Shown here in pieces: positions 53,056 through 61,164 of a DNA stretch of 64,000 nt. Position 1 is the first letter of the stretch. Each line of letters opens with the position of its first letter. The DNA is from an uncultured Clostridia bacterium (GTDB lineage Bacteria; Bacillota; Clostridia; Oscillospirales; Acutalibacteraceae): NCBI GenBank assembly GCA_947598155.1, contig CANQFC010000002.1:124001-188000 (forward strand). The letters run 5' to 3'. The notes under the pieces were generated by a model that searched no databases, was not told the DNA's origin, and saw only the letters and a program-made list of their open reading frames with translations. The position numbers and the translations under genes were made by a program.

Positions 53056-54141
53056 CTATTCCAAAATTGAAATAACACTTTTAAAATCATCGGTTTTCTT
53101 AAATTTCTCGGGCAGATTGTAATGCTGTGTCATAAGCGTTTTCATTCTTTGGCGCATATTCATTTCGGCGTATTGGCTTTCTGTTTCATAAAAGCGATAT
53201 ATATTTTCCGGCTTATCGGGGTCTTCATCAAATTTCTTTGCATATTCCGCGGCGGTTTTAAGATATTTTAACGCCTTCTCACTGTCGCCCGTTTCATAAT
53301 ACAAATGCCCCAAATGACCGTAATTATAAATTAGGTGTATTCTGTTTTTGCTGTACTTACCGTCCCTGTCGACAATTTTAAAAAGCCCGTTAATATGGTT
53401 TATGATATTTATCTTATATTCGGGAGAGAATTTACCGTCATAATAGCAATAGCCGATTACAGTATTTTGAAGAAGATATAAAAGCTCTTCTATGGCGTTT
53501 TCCCGTGTTTCATACCACTTTGGAACATCGCTGTACATAGCAAAAACATACTCCCTTGAATCCCTCAACGAGGGCAGAGTGTTTATAATACTTTCCGCCG
53601 ACTGCCTGTCCTCTTCGCTGTGGCCGAGGCAGTCGTATTTATACATAAGATGCTCGCAGATTATGTGCTTTGACCATATCCTTATGCTGTCATCGGTGCA
53701 GTTATTCTGTATTCTCTCGTAAATTGAAAAAAGCTCTTTTGAAGTCTTGTCATACTCCGGCTGGAACACGCTGTCCTTTTCCTCTCTCAAAAGCTCCATA
53801 TACCTGATAAGTATGCGAAAATCGTTGGGAAATTCCTTAACGGCCTTTTGAAAGCTTTGAAATACCGCCGCCCTGTCCTTTATGCGCATTTGCTCGTAAA
53901 GCTTAAGATATTCGCCTATTTTTTGCTCGTTTTTCAGTTTGTTTACGCCGAGTAAATCATCAATCGAAACTGCGAAAAAATTTGAAATTTCGGGCAAAAG
54001 CGTTATGTCGGGAAAAGCCTCGCCTCGCTCCCACTTACTGACAGCCTGAAAAGATACGCCGAAAATATCCGCAAGCTCCTGCTGGGTTAAATTTTGCTCT
54101 CTACGCAGATTTTTAATGTTTTCACCGAAATTAAGCTCCAT
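53056..54141 (-). CDS. XRE-family regulator with TPR-like C-terminal region
   Basis: A 361-residue protein with an N-terminal Cro/C1 helix-turn-helix (residues 5-65: IKNLRREQNLTQQELADIFGVSFQAVSKWERGEAFPDI) and a long helical remainder with TPR-like repeats, for example YNYGHLGHLYYETGDSEKALKYLKTAAEYAKKF. Similar proteins sense peptides or metabolites, but no ligand can be named. GGAGG lies 7 bases before the ATG. The downstream GH36 gene is its only close partner. Confidence 0.88.
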   Translation of the reverse strand: MELNFGENIKNLRREQNLTQQELADIFGVSFQAVSKWERGEAFPDITLLPEISNFFAVSIDDLLGVNKLKNEQKIGEYLKLYEQMRIKDRAAVFQSFQKAVKEFPNDFRILIRYMELLREEKDSVFQPEYDKTSKELFSIYERIQNNCTDDSIRIWSKHIICEHLMYKYDCLGHSEEDRQSAESIINTLPSLRDSREYVFAMYSDVPKWYETRENAIEELLYLLQNTVIGYCYYDGKFSPEYKINIINHINGLFKIVDRDGKYSKNRIHLIYNYGHLGHLYYETGDSEKALKYLKTAAEYAKKFDEDPDKPENIYRFYETESQYAEMNMRQRMKTLMTQHYNLPEKFKKTDDFKSVISILE

Positions 54142-54173
54142 ATTTTTACCTCCGTGTTTTTCTCATTTACTAT

Positions 54174-54202
54174 ATTTTAATAGAAAAACATCGGCAATAC
54201 AA
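54174..54202 (-). promoter_or_regulatory. Sigma-A promoter of the XRE regulator
   Basis: -35 TTGTAT (54197-54202), 17-base spacer, -10 TAAAAT (54174-54179), minus strand. Confidence 0.65.
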
Positions 54203-54283
54203 TAGACTGAAAGTAGAGAATTTTTCAAGTTTCAGTTGAACTTTAAAACTTGCTATTAAAATTTTTGTCAAGCGCAAGTTAAA

Positions 54284-54310
54284 AGCACCGGCCGATTTTC
54301 AGCCGATGCT
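54284..54310. terminator. Terminator downstream of cotJC
   Basis: A 9-bp stem (AGCACCGGC at 54284-54292 with GCCGATGCT at 54302-54310) has a 9-base loop. The T-tract is long on the plus strand and only TTTT on the minus strand, where cotJC ends 28 bases upstream. Confidence 0.7.
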
Positions 54311-54337
54311 TTTTTTACAATAAAAATTTGAATTTAT

Positions 54338-54973
54338 TTATCTCTGCTTATCTCTGCGACAGCAATTTTTATTGCACTGCACGTCAAAGCTCGGATTAAA
54401 CGCATAGAAATTCTTTTCATTCAATTTATCTGTTGCGAGTCTTAAACCTTCGCCGAATCTTTGGTAGTGAACGATTTCACGTTCGCGAAGGAATTTTATA
54501 GGCTCGCGTACATCCGGGTCGTCTACCAAGCGCAGGATATTGTCATAAGTTGTTCTTGCTTTTTGCTCCGCGGCAAGGTCCTCATGCAAATCGGTTATAA
54601 CATCGCCCTTTGACTGCAAATATGCGGCGGTAAACGGCGAACCGCTTGCGGCCAATGGGTAAATGCCCGTCGTATGGTCAACAAAATACGTGTCAAAGCC
54701 GGATTTTTTAATCTCTTCGATTGAAAGATTTCGCGTAAGCTGATAAACTATTGCGCCAATCATTTCAAGATGACCCAACTCTTCTGTGCCTATATCCGTC
54801 AACAGACCTTTAAGCTCCGGATACGGCATTGAAAAGCGCTGTGAAAGGTATCTCAGCGACGCGGCGAGTTCCCCGTCCGGACCGCCGAATTGAGTTATAA
54901 TAACTTGCGCGTATTTAGGATTTGGATTTTTAATATTTACAGGGTACTGTAATTTTTTCTCATATTGAAACAT
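54338..54973 (-). CDS. cotJC: Spore coat protein CotJC (manganese-catalase family)
   Basis: The 211-residue protein starts MFQYEKKLQYPVNIKNP and has the ferritin-like di-metal ligand pattern of manganese catalases: DIGTEELGHLEMIGAI and LREREIVHYQRFGE. The C-terminus is Cys-rich (CNKNCCRR). CotJC is an inner spore-coat protein with possible catalase activity. A GGAG sequence lies unusually far (15 bases) from the ATG. Last gene of cotJABC, four bases after cotJB. Confidence 0.94.
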   Translation of the reverse strand: MFQYEKKLQYPVNIKNPNPKYAQVIITQFGGPDGELAASLRYLSQRFSMPYPELKGLLTDIGTEELGHLEMIGAIVYQLTRNLSIEEIKKSGFDTYFVDHTTGIYPLAASGSPFTAAYLQSKGDVITDLHEDLAAEQKARTTYDNILRLVDDPDVREPIKFLREREIVHYQRFGEGLRLATDKLNEKNFYAFNPSFDVQCNKNCCRRDKQR

Positions 54974-54976
54974 GGT

Positions 54977-55228
54977 TTATATAGCACACTCCTTAATATC
55001 CCAAGGCCACGGATTTTTCAGCCACATTTCGCCCGAACCCGTCATAGGGCTGAGAGGGCCGAATTTTGACTCATAAATCGCCGCGAGCTCTTTGCTCTTG
55101 CAAATGTATTTTTCATTTAGTTCTTTTGCGTCACAGTCATCCGGGTGAGTATCCATATATAAATGTAATTCCCAAGCGGCAAATTGAAGCGCCGAAAGCT
55201 TTTGAAGCAATGTTTCACGGTCGGTCAT
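54977..55228 (-). CDS. cotJB: Spore coat protein CotJB
   Basis: The 83-residue protein has the family pattern LQKLSALQFAAWELHLYMDTHP and a C-terminal W-rich end (GEMWLKNPWPWDIKECAI). Two ATGs fit: 55234 (GGGAGG only 3 bases away) and 55228 (9 bases away); I chose the latter. It overlaps the cotJA end. Confidence 0.92.
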   Translation of the reverse strand: MTDRETLLQKLSALQFAAWELHLYMDTHPDDCDAKELNEKYICKSKELAAIYESKFGPLSPMTGSGEMWLKNPWPWDIKECAI

Positions 55229-55467
55229 ATACATTTACCTCCCAAAAACGGTTTGTCAAGATTCGGGAATAACGTTCCCTGGCACAATGCTTTATCCGCG
55301 TCGTACTGTTCCGTGCAAATCTGGAAAGGCACATATGCCATTGCTACAACTGGATTTTCAGGGAGCTTGCTTATTCCGCGGTATCTCGGTTGACATTCAG
55401 CTTTTTCTTCGTCACAGAAGCAGGTTTTCTGAATGTTTTTTTCTAAATCTTCTAAAAATTTATTCAA
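55225..55467 (-). CDS. cotJA: Spore coat-associated protein CotJA
   Basis: The 80-residue protein has the conserved block AMAYVPFQICTEQYDADKALCQGTLFPNLDKPFLG. The start is a TTG at 55467 with AAAGGAG 8 bases upstream. First gene of cotJABC. Expression by mother-cell sigma-E is usual for this operon, but no clear sigma-E site could be assigned in the 150 bases upstream. Confidence 0.92.
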   Translation of the reverse strand: MNKFLEDLEKNIQKTCFCDEEKAECQPRYRGISKLPENPVVAMAYVPFQICTEQYDADKALCQGTLFPNLDKPFLGGKCI

Positions 55468-55559
55468 AAATACGACTCCTTTTTTCTTATTTGGAATTTT
55501 ATTCCGTTAAAATACTATTCTTAAAAAGAAAAACTTGTGAATAATTTGTCCGATAAATA

Positions 55560-55582
55560 AAAGACCGCCCGCGGCGGTCTTT
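55560..55582. terminator. Terminator between the YdcF-like gene and cotJABC
   Basis: A perfect 10-bp stem (AAAGACCGCC with GGCGGTCTTT) has a 3-base loop and TTTTATTTAT following on the minus strand, 37 bases after the YdcF-like stop. Confidence 0.9.
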
Positions 55583-55618
55583 TATTTAAACATAATATTA
55601 AATCTTGTCCTGATAGAT

Positions 55619-56224
55619 TTACTTTTTAAAAAGCAGTCTGTATGCCAAATCATAGCTCACAAAATACTCGCGAAGATACCTTTTAAATTTTTCGCTTTTA
55701 GAGGCGGCGCTGATTTTTCCGATATTTTTAATCCCGGACTGTTTCGCGATAATACCCGAACGAAAAATATGGTAATCGCTTGTCAAAAAGCCTATTTTGA
55801 TGTTGCGCGCGTTTTTTCCGCTGTCAGTTTCAATTATTTTTAACGCAAACTCAAAATTTTCATATGTGGTTTTTGAATTGTCTTCAAGTAAAATTCTGTT
55901 TTCGTCTATGCCGCTGTCTGCCAAATACCGCTTAATAATTTGAGCTTCGGAAACTTTCTGTTCTTTTCTGAAACAGCCTCCGCAGCATACAGCTTTTGTA
56001 TTGGGATGCGATTTTAAATATTCGGCGGCTTTTTCCATTCTCTCGGTAAGCTGACTGCTTGGCTCGTCCTCCCCTAAAACAACACTGCCTAAAATCATTA
56101 AATATTCACAGCTGTCATTGTGCTTAATTAAAGCGTCACAAATTACAAAAGGCATATAAAAAACAGCGGGCGAAAGCGCAAATACGGCGGAAACGCCCAA
56201 AAACGCTTTTAAACTTTTATTCAT
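55619..56224 (-). CDS. YdcF/SanA-like DUF218 protein
   Basis: A 201-residue protein with one N-terminal membrane helix (FLGVSAVFALSPAVFYMPF) and an extracytoplasmic DUF218 domain. Family motifs are LMILGSVVLGEDEPSSQL, LTERMEKAAEYLKSHP, EAQIIKRYLADSGID, LEDNSKTTYENFEFA and FLTSDYHIFRSG. Members have been linked to envelope integrity, but the biochemical role is unclear. The ATG at 56224 lies 14 bases after the pcrA stop with GGTGG upstream. Confidence 0.87.
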   Translation of the reverse strand: MNKSLKAFLGVSAVFALSPAVFYMPFVICDALIKHNDSCEYLMILGSVVLGEDEPSSQLTERMEKAAEYLKSHPNTKAVCCGGCFRKEQKVSEAQIIKRYLADSGIDENRILLEDNSKTTYENFEFALKIIETDSGKNARNIKIGFLTSDYHIFRSGIIAKQSGIKNIGKISAASKSEKFKRYLREYFVSYDLAYRLLFKK

Positions 56225-56237
56225 ATGACCACCTACA

Positions 56238-58577
56238 TTATATTTTCTTAACAGCGCCCATATTCGCCATAATTTTTTTTGTGCCAACCTTATCAAATGA
56301 AATTTCCATAAGTACGTCGTTGCCCATGGGCTTCAGTGAAATGACCATTCCCGTTCCGAACACTCTGTGTGAAACCATATCGCCGACTGAGAAAGATTCA
56401 ATCTTTTTTCCCGCCGTCTCACGCAGAGAAAATCCTCGTGATACCGAATTTCCGCGCGACGGGCGTTCAAAGCTGTTGACACTTTTTTTAACGGGTTTTA
56501 TAAGAGATTTACAGCATTCTTCGGGCAATTCGCCGATAAATCTTGACGGTATGTTGTATTTTGTCGAGCCGTACAACATTCTGGCCTTAGTATTGAGAAG
56601 ATAAAGCGTTTGTTTTGCCCTTGTAATGCCCACATAAGCAAGCCTTCGTTCCTCTTCAATTTCATTTTGGTCATACATAGACTGCATTCCAGGAAAAATT
56701 CCCTCTTCCATACCGGCGATGAATACAACGGGAAATTCAAGACCCTTTGAGGAATGGAGCGTCATAAGCACAACTGCGTCGCTGTCGTTATTGTAATTGT
56801 CAATATCGGTAAGCAGGGCGACCTCCTCAAGAAAATCCGAAAGAGAGCCGTCGGGATTTTCCTCGCGGAATTTTATAAGGTTAGAATTAAGCTCGTCAAG
56901 GTTCTGGAGCCGATCTTCAAGTTTTTCTCTGTCCTGCTCAAGTGAAAGCTTATATCCCGTTTCCGATAGCATAGAAATAAATACGGCCGATGGAGATTCC
57001 CGCAGAGAAAGCTCATTAAAGCTTTCTATCATATCGGTAAATTCACGCAGGCGCGCCGCGGAGCGCGACAGCCTTTCATATTCGTCAGCGTGCTTAATTA
57101 CCTCAAAAAGGCTTAAGCCCAAGCAATCGGCTATCTCTTTTGCGTTTGCTATGGTCGCAGCGCCGATTCCCCTTTTCGGCACGTTGATTATTCTCTCAAG
57201 TCGAACCGAATCGTTCGGGTTGGCAATAACGCTCAAATATGCTATCGAATCCTTAATTTCCATACGGTCATAGAACTTGTGGCCGCCGATTATCCTGTAC
57301 GGAATACCACTTCTTACAAGCGCTCGCTCAATGGTATTAGACATAGCGTTCATACGGTAGAGTACCGCGAAATCGGAAAACTTCATTCCATTTTGAATAT
57401 GATTCATTACCTCGTCGCAGATAAATTTGCCTTCGCCGTACTCGTCGTCAAGCGTGTTTAAAAGAATTTTTTCTCCCCTGCCGTTATTCGTCCAAAGCTC
57501 TTTGCCTTTTCTCTGTTCATTGTGTGCAATAACAGCGTTTGCTCCATCCAATATATTTTGCGTTGAGCGGTAATTCTGCTCAAGGCGGATAACCTTAGCG
57601 TTTTTAAAGTTTTTTTCAAAACTGAGAATGTTTTCAATCGTCGCTCCGCGGAATTTGTATATACTCTGGTCGTCGTCGCCCACAACGCAGATGTTGTTGT
57701 ACCCTTCGGACAGCAGTTTTGTGAGAACAAACTGAGCGTGGTTAGTGTCCTGATACTCGTCGACTAAGACATACTTAAATTTATTTTGATAATATTCTCT
57801 GACGTCGGGATTGTCCTGCAACAGCTTAATGGTATTAACGATTATATCGTCAAAATCCATAGCGTCGGCATTTTTGAGCAGTTTCTGATATTTTTCATAG
57901 CACTCCCCTATTTGTTTTTCACCGTAATTGCCTTCGGCCGAAGATAAATATTCCTGCGGCGAAATCAGCATATCCTTTGCGTTGCTTATTTTTGCGAGAA
58001 TAGCTTTATGCGGTAAGAATTTATCGTCTATATTTAAAAGCTTTTGTACGTCTTTCATTATTCGTTTGCTGTCATCGCTGTCATATATCGTAAAATGACG
58101 GGTATATCCTAAAAGCTCGGCGTTACGGCGCAAAATACGAACGCAGACAGAGTGAAAAGTGCCTGCCCAAACATCGTTCCCCGATTCGCCGAGCATTAAA
58201 TTAAGCCTGTCTTTTAACTCGTTAGCCGCCTTATTTGTAAATGTAAAGGCGAGAATTTCCCAAGGTTTCGGGGCATCAACGCTTAATACTTTTTTTATAT
58301 CTTCATAAACCGACGTGTCGCCGTCAAGGTATTTTTTTAAAAGCGTAATCGTGTTTTCATCGGTATATCCGTAAACTTCATCGCTCAGAAAGGCGTTTCC
58401 GTACTTAATAAGATATGCTATTCTGTTGACAAGAACGGTTGTTTTTCCACTCCCCGCACCTGCAAGAATTAAAAGCGGTTCATTGACGGAAAGAACCGCT
58501 TTAAGCTGCATTTCATTCATTCTGCTGAATTCTTTTTTTATAATTTTTCTTCTTAAATCGCAGATTTCAGAATTCAT
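56238..58577 (-). CDS. pcrA: ATP-dependent 3'-5' DNA helicase, UvrD/PcrA type
   Basis: Superfamily 1A helicase for excision repair and clearing replication blocks. The 779-residue protein has the Q motif MNEMQLKAVLSVNEPLLI, Walker A LAGAGSGKTTVL (residues 38-49), motif II LVDEYQDTNHAQF, GDDDQSIYKFRGA, LEQNYRS, MTLHSSKGLEFPVVFIAG and VGITRAKQTLYLL. The C-terminus has the Tudor-like MVSHRVFGTGMVISL segment typical of PcrA. AGGAG precedes the ATG. Confidence 0.95.
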   Translation of the reverse strand: MNSEICDLRRKIIKKEFSRMNEMQLKAVLSVNEPLLILAGAGSGKTTVLVNRIAYLIKYGNAFLSDEVYGYTDENTITLLKKYLDGDTSVYEDIKKVLSVDAPKPWEILAFTFTNKAANELKDRLNLMLGESGNDVWAGTFHSVCVRILRRNAELLGYTRHFTIYDSDDSKRIMKDVQKLLNIDDKFLPHKAILAKISNAKDMLISPQEYLSSAEGNYGEKQIGECYEKYQKLLKNADAMDFDDIIVNTIKLLQDNPDVREYYQNKFKYVLVDEYQDTNHAQFVLTKLLSEGYNNICVVGDDDQSIYKFRGATIENILSFEKNFKNAKVIRLEQNYRSTQNILDGANAVIAHNEQRKGKELWTNNGRGEKILLNTLDDEYGEGKFICDEVMNHIQNGMKFSDFAVLYRMNAMSNTIERALVRSGIPYRIIGGHKFYDRMEIKDSIAYLSVIANPNDSVRLERIINVPKRGIGAATIANAKEIADCLGLSLFEVIKHADEYERLSRSAARLREFTDMIESFNELSLRESPSAVFISMLSETGYKLSLEQDREKLEDRLQNLDELNSNLIKFREENPDGSLSDFLEEVALLTDIDNYNNDSDAVVLMTLHSSKGLEFPVVFIAGMEEGIFPGMQSMYDQNEIEEERRLAYVGITRAKQTLYLLNTKARMLYGSTKYNIPSRFIGELPEECCKSLIKPVKKSVNSFERPSRGNSVSRGFSLRETAGKKIESFSVGDMVSHRVFGTGMVISLKPMGNDVLMEISFDKVGTKKIMANMGAVKKI

Positions 58578-58587
58578 TTATATTCTC

Positions 58588-59118
58588 CTAATTATCAAAA
58601 AGAGTGTTGCCGCGACAGTCGATTGCGACTATAAGCGGAAAATCGGCAAACTTGAGCTTTTTAACTGATTCGCATCCAAGGTCCTCAAACGCGATAACTT
58701 CACACTCTGTAATGCACTTTGAGGCAAGCGCTCCCGCCCCGCCGACCGCGCAAAAATAGACTGCCTTGTTGCGTATAACAGCCTCTGTAACTTCACGGTT
58801 TCTTGGGCCTTTTCCTATCATAGCGGCAAGACCCAAATCAAGAAATTCCGGCGCGTATTTGTCCATTCTGCTTGATGTAGTCGGCCCGCACGAACCTATT
58901 GCAAGCCCCTCGGGCGTCGGAGTAGGCCCAGCGTAATAAATTGCGGCGCCGTTTAAATCATACGGCAGTTTTTCACCTTTATCTATCATTTCTTTTATTC
59001 TCTTATGCGCGGCGTCACGGGACGTATAAACTGTTCCTGAAAGCAAAACGGTGTCGCCTGCTTTAAGTTTTTCGGAATATTTTTTTATTTCGCTTGTATT
59101 AAGTATGTATTCAGCCAT
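58588..59118 (-). CDS. fumB: Fumarate hydratase class I, beta subunit
   Basis: The 176-residue protein matches the C-terminal/beta domain of class I (Fe-S) fumarases and tartrate dehydratases: GDTVLLSGTVYTSRDAAHKR, YYAGPTPTPEGLAIGSCGPTTSSRMD, GKGPRNREVTEAV, and FCAVGGAGALASKCI. The catalytic alpha subunit normally lies directly upstream but is absent here; upstream is a DivIVA-like gene. The ATG at 59118 has GAGGA about 6 bases upstream. The symbol follows the two-subunit convention. Confidence 0.9.
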   Translation of the reverse strand: MAEYILNTSEIKKYSEKLKAGDTVLLSGTVYTSRDAAHKRIKEMIDKGEKLPYDLNGAAIYYAGPTPTPEGLAIGSCGPTTSSRMDKYAPEFLDLGLAAMIGKGPRNREVTEAVIRNKAVYFCAVGGAGALASKCITECEVIAFEDLGCESVKKLKFADFPLIVAIDCRGNTLFDN

Positions 59119-59917
59119 TGTAATCCTCATTTATACTGTCTTCGGGTTGTATGTTTAAATCTTCGTTAAAATCAGTATTCGGCTCATAGGAAATGTATGT
59201 TATCCCGGAGCCGTCATCCGTTTTCTCTACTGCAACCGCATCCGGCATTTCTTTTAAAATATCTTCGGAAACAGGCTTTTTGTCACCGTAAACAGACGGG
59301 GCCTCTATACCGGGAAGGTCAGTGTGCAGGTTCAAAAGATTTGAGGCGGAGGCGTTCAGCTTTTTGCTGAGAGCGTAAACATCTTTGTGTAGCTGTTCAA
59401 GCGAAGAATTGAATTTTTTGGACACTGCGTCGACGTCGCGGAGCAGTTTTTCAATGTCATTTGCTTGTGACTTAACATCCTGCGAGGCAAGAGCGCCGAT
59501 GTCTTTCGCCTTCAGCTTTGCGTGGTCTATTATTTCGTCAGAGTAACGGCGCGCGTCGATATACGCCGCCCCTATTTGCTTTTCTGCACGGGTCAAACGC
59601 TCGTTCTTATTTTGATATTCCAAAAGCCTGTCCTTATATTGCTCCGACTCGGCAGAGACGTTTTTTAATTTTTCCTCGAGCTCTTTAATAACTGCGTCCT
59701 TTTCGTCCAAAGCATTTGAAATTTCTTTAAGACTCGAAACTTCTTGCTCAAGCGAATCAATTTTTCGGCGAAGCTCCAAAGATTCTTCCTTCTTTTTATC
59801 AAGCTCGCCGGATAAATCTGCCGTATTGTTCTGCAAATTTTCAATATATGCCAAAACGTCGGCCTTTTTAAAGCCTCCGAATAGCGAGGTTTTCATTATA
59901 ATTTTTTCACTGCTCAT
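59111..59917 (-). CDS. DivIVA-like coiled-coil protein
   Basis: A 268-residue protein whose N-terminus (SLFGGFKKADVLAYIENLQ) matches the DivIVA lipid-binding domain start, followed by a long coiled coil (about residues 30-125), a conserved-looking segment AEKQIGAAYIDARRYSDEII, more helix, and an acidic disordered C-terminal tail. DivIVA-like proteins mark curved membrane at septa and poles; whether this one acts in division, sporulation or elsewhere is not shown. AAAGGGG lies 8 bases before the ATG. First gene of the operon with fumB, pcrA and the YdcF-like gene. Confidence 0.78.
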   Translation of the reverse strand: MSSEKIIMKTSLFGGFKKADVLAYIENLQNNTADLSGELDKKKEESLELRRKIDSLEQEVSSLKEISNALDEKDAVIKELEEKLKNVSAESEQYKDRLLEYQNKNERLTRAEKQIGAAYIDARRYSDEIIDHAKLKAKDIGALASQDVKSQANDIEKLLRDVDAVSKKFNSSLEQLHKDVYALSKKLNASASNLLNLHTDLPGIEAPSVYGDKKPVSEDILKEMPDAVAVEKTDDGSGITYISYEPNTDFNEDLNIQPEDSINEDYNG

Positions 59918-59949
59918 TTTTTAGACCCCTTTGAACATTTTACTTATGT

Positions 59950-59978
59950 ATTTTAACAGATTTTTTTGTGTAAGACAA
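59950..59978 (-). promoter_or_regulatory. Sigma-A promoter of the DivIVA-like-fumB-pcrA operon
   Basis: -35 TTGTCT (59973-59978), 17-base spacer, -10 TAAAAT (59950-59955), minus strand. Confidence 0.68.
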
Positions 59979-60008
59979 CATAAATTATATAAAATTACGC
60001 AAAAATAA

Positions 60009-60037
60009 TGGACATTTGATGAATTTTGGAGTAAAAT
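60009..60037 (+). promoter_or_regulatory. Sigma-A promoter of the alpha/beta hydrolase gene
   Basis: -35 TGGACA (60009-60014), 17-base spacer, -10 TAAAAT (60032-60037), plus strand, about 20 bases before the ATG. Confidence 0.6.
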
Positions 60038-60058
60038 ATAAAAAAAGGAGTGATTTAT

Positions 60059-61033
60059 ATGAATGAAAGCTCAAAAAAAGCAATCAAGACTACCGTTGAA
60101 ATAGGCGCCGCCGCTGTTTCCGCATACATACTTATAGGCAACTTATTTTACGCTCTTACCCTCACTCGAAGAGGCATTCACAGCTCTATTGCAGAGAAAT
60201 ATATGACCTCTAACACCGGCACCGATGAAAAAACCATTCACCTTAACGCTGAAATTGACCAAGGTAAAATTTGGTTTGACAGAGCTTACAAAGAAAAGCT
60301 TGTTATCAGAAGTACACATAAAAAGAAAAATCTTCACGCAGACTATATTATTCCGAAAATGGACTCCGATATTTTTGTCGTTCTTGTTCACGGCTACGGA
60401 GCCGCACCCAGAAATATGGGCGTTTACGCAAAGCATTATTATGAGCTCGGTTATAACATTATCGCTCCGAGTATGAACGGTCACGCTGACAGCGAAACAC
60501 AAAGAATTACAATGGGCTGGGAAGACAGACTGGATATTATTGACTGGGTCAACTACATTGTCGAGGACTATCCAAACGCAAAAATTATTCTTCACGGCGT
60601 TTCAATGGGCTCTGCTACCATAATGATGTCGCTTGGTGAACAACTTCCCGAAAACGTTCTTGTTGCGATAGCAGACTGCGGATTTACATCAATTTGGGAT
60701 ATTTTTGACGAAAAAATCAATAAGGTTATAAATATTCCCGGTAACCCGATTCTCACAAGCGCCAATAACTTTAATAAAATCATTTCCGGATTTGACTTTA
60801 AAAAAGCGTCGGCAGTTGAACAGTTAAAAAAGGCAACGGTTCCGACTCTCTTCATTCACGGTGAGGAAGACACTTTTGTTCCGTTTGAGATGCTCCAAAA
60901 GCTCTACGATGCGGCGGCTTGTGAAAAAGCAATGGTTACAATACCCGAAGCTCCGCACGCAAGAAACTCGATAGTTAACCCTGAACTTTACTGGTCAAAT
61001 GTCGACGAGTTTATAAAAAAACACGTTAAATAA
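60059..61033 (+). CDS. Membrane-anchored alpha/beta hydrolase
   Basis: A 324-residue protein with an N-terminal membrane helix (about residues 14-33) and an alpha/beta-hydrolase domain: oxyanion loop VLVHGYGAAPRNMG, nucleophile S182 in LHGVSMGSA, Asp271 in IHGEEDTFVPF and His300 in APHAR. It resembles Bacillus YqkD-type hydrolases of unknown substrate. The ATG at 60059 has AAAGGAG 8 bases upstream; an in-frame GTG at 60050 is too close to that site. Confidence 0.88.
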   Translation: MNESSKKAIKTTVEIGAAAVSAYILIGNLFYALTLTRRGIHSSIAEKYMTSNTGTDEKTIHLNAEIDQGKIWFDRAYKEKLVIRSTHKKKNLHADYIIPKMDSDIFVVLVHGYGAAPRNMGVYAKHYYELGYNIIAPSMNGHADSETQRITMGWEDRLDIIDWVNYIVEDYPNAKIILHGVSMGSATIMMSLGEQLPENVLVAIADCGFTSIWDIFDEKINKVINIPGNPILTSANNFNKIISGFDFKKASAVEQLKKATVPTLFIHGEEDTFVPFEMLQKLYDAAACEKAMVTIPEAPHARNSIVNPELYWSNVDEFIKKHVK

Positions 61034-61042
61034 TCAAATTCA

Positions 61043-61075
61043 GGCGGAGAGGCGAATTTTCTCCGCCGTTTTTTT
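61043..61075 (+). terminator. Terminator after the alpha/beta hydrolase gene
   Basis: GGCGGAGA (61043-61050) pairs with TCTCCGCC (61060-61067), followed by GTTTTTTT. Confidence 0.92.
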
Positions 61076-61104
61076 ATAATATATAAAAATAATAAAAAAA
61101 GGAC

Positions 61105-61133
61105 TTGATAAAACAGCTTAAATTTATTATTAT
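61105..61133 (+). promoter_or_regulatory. Sigma-A promoter of the M28 peptidase gene
   Basis: -35 TTGATA (61105-61110), 17-base spacer, -10 TATTAT (61128-61133), plus strand, about 30 bases before the ATG. Confidence 0.62.
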
Positions 61134-61164
61134 ATTTAATATACATATTTTGGAGGTTTGGTAA

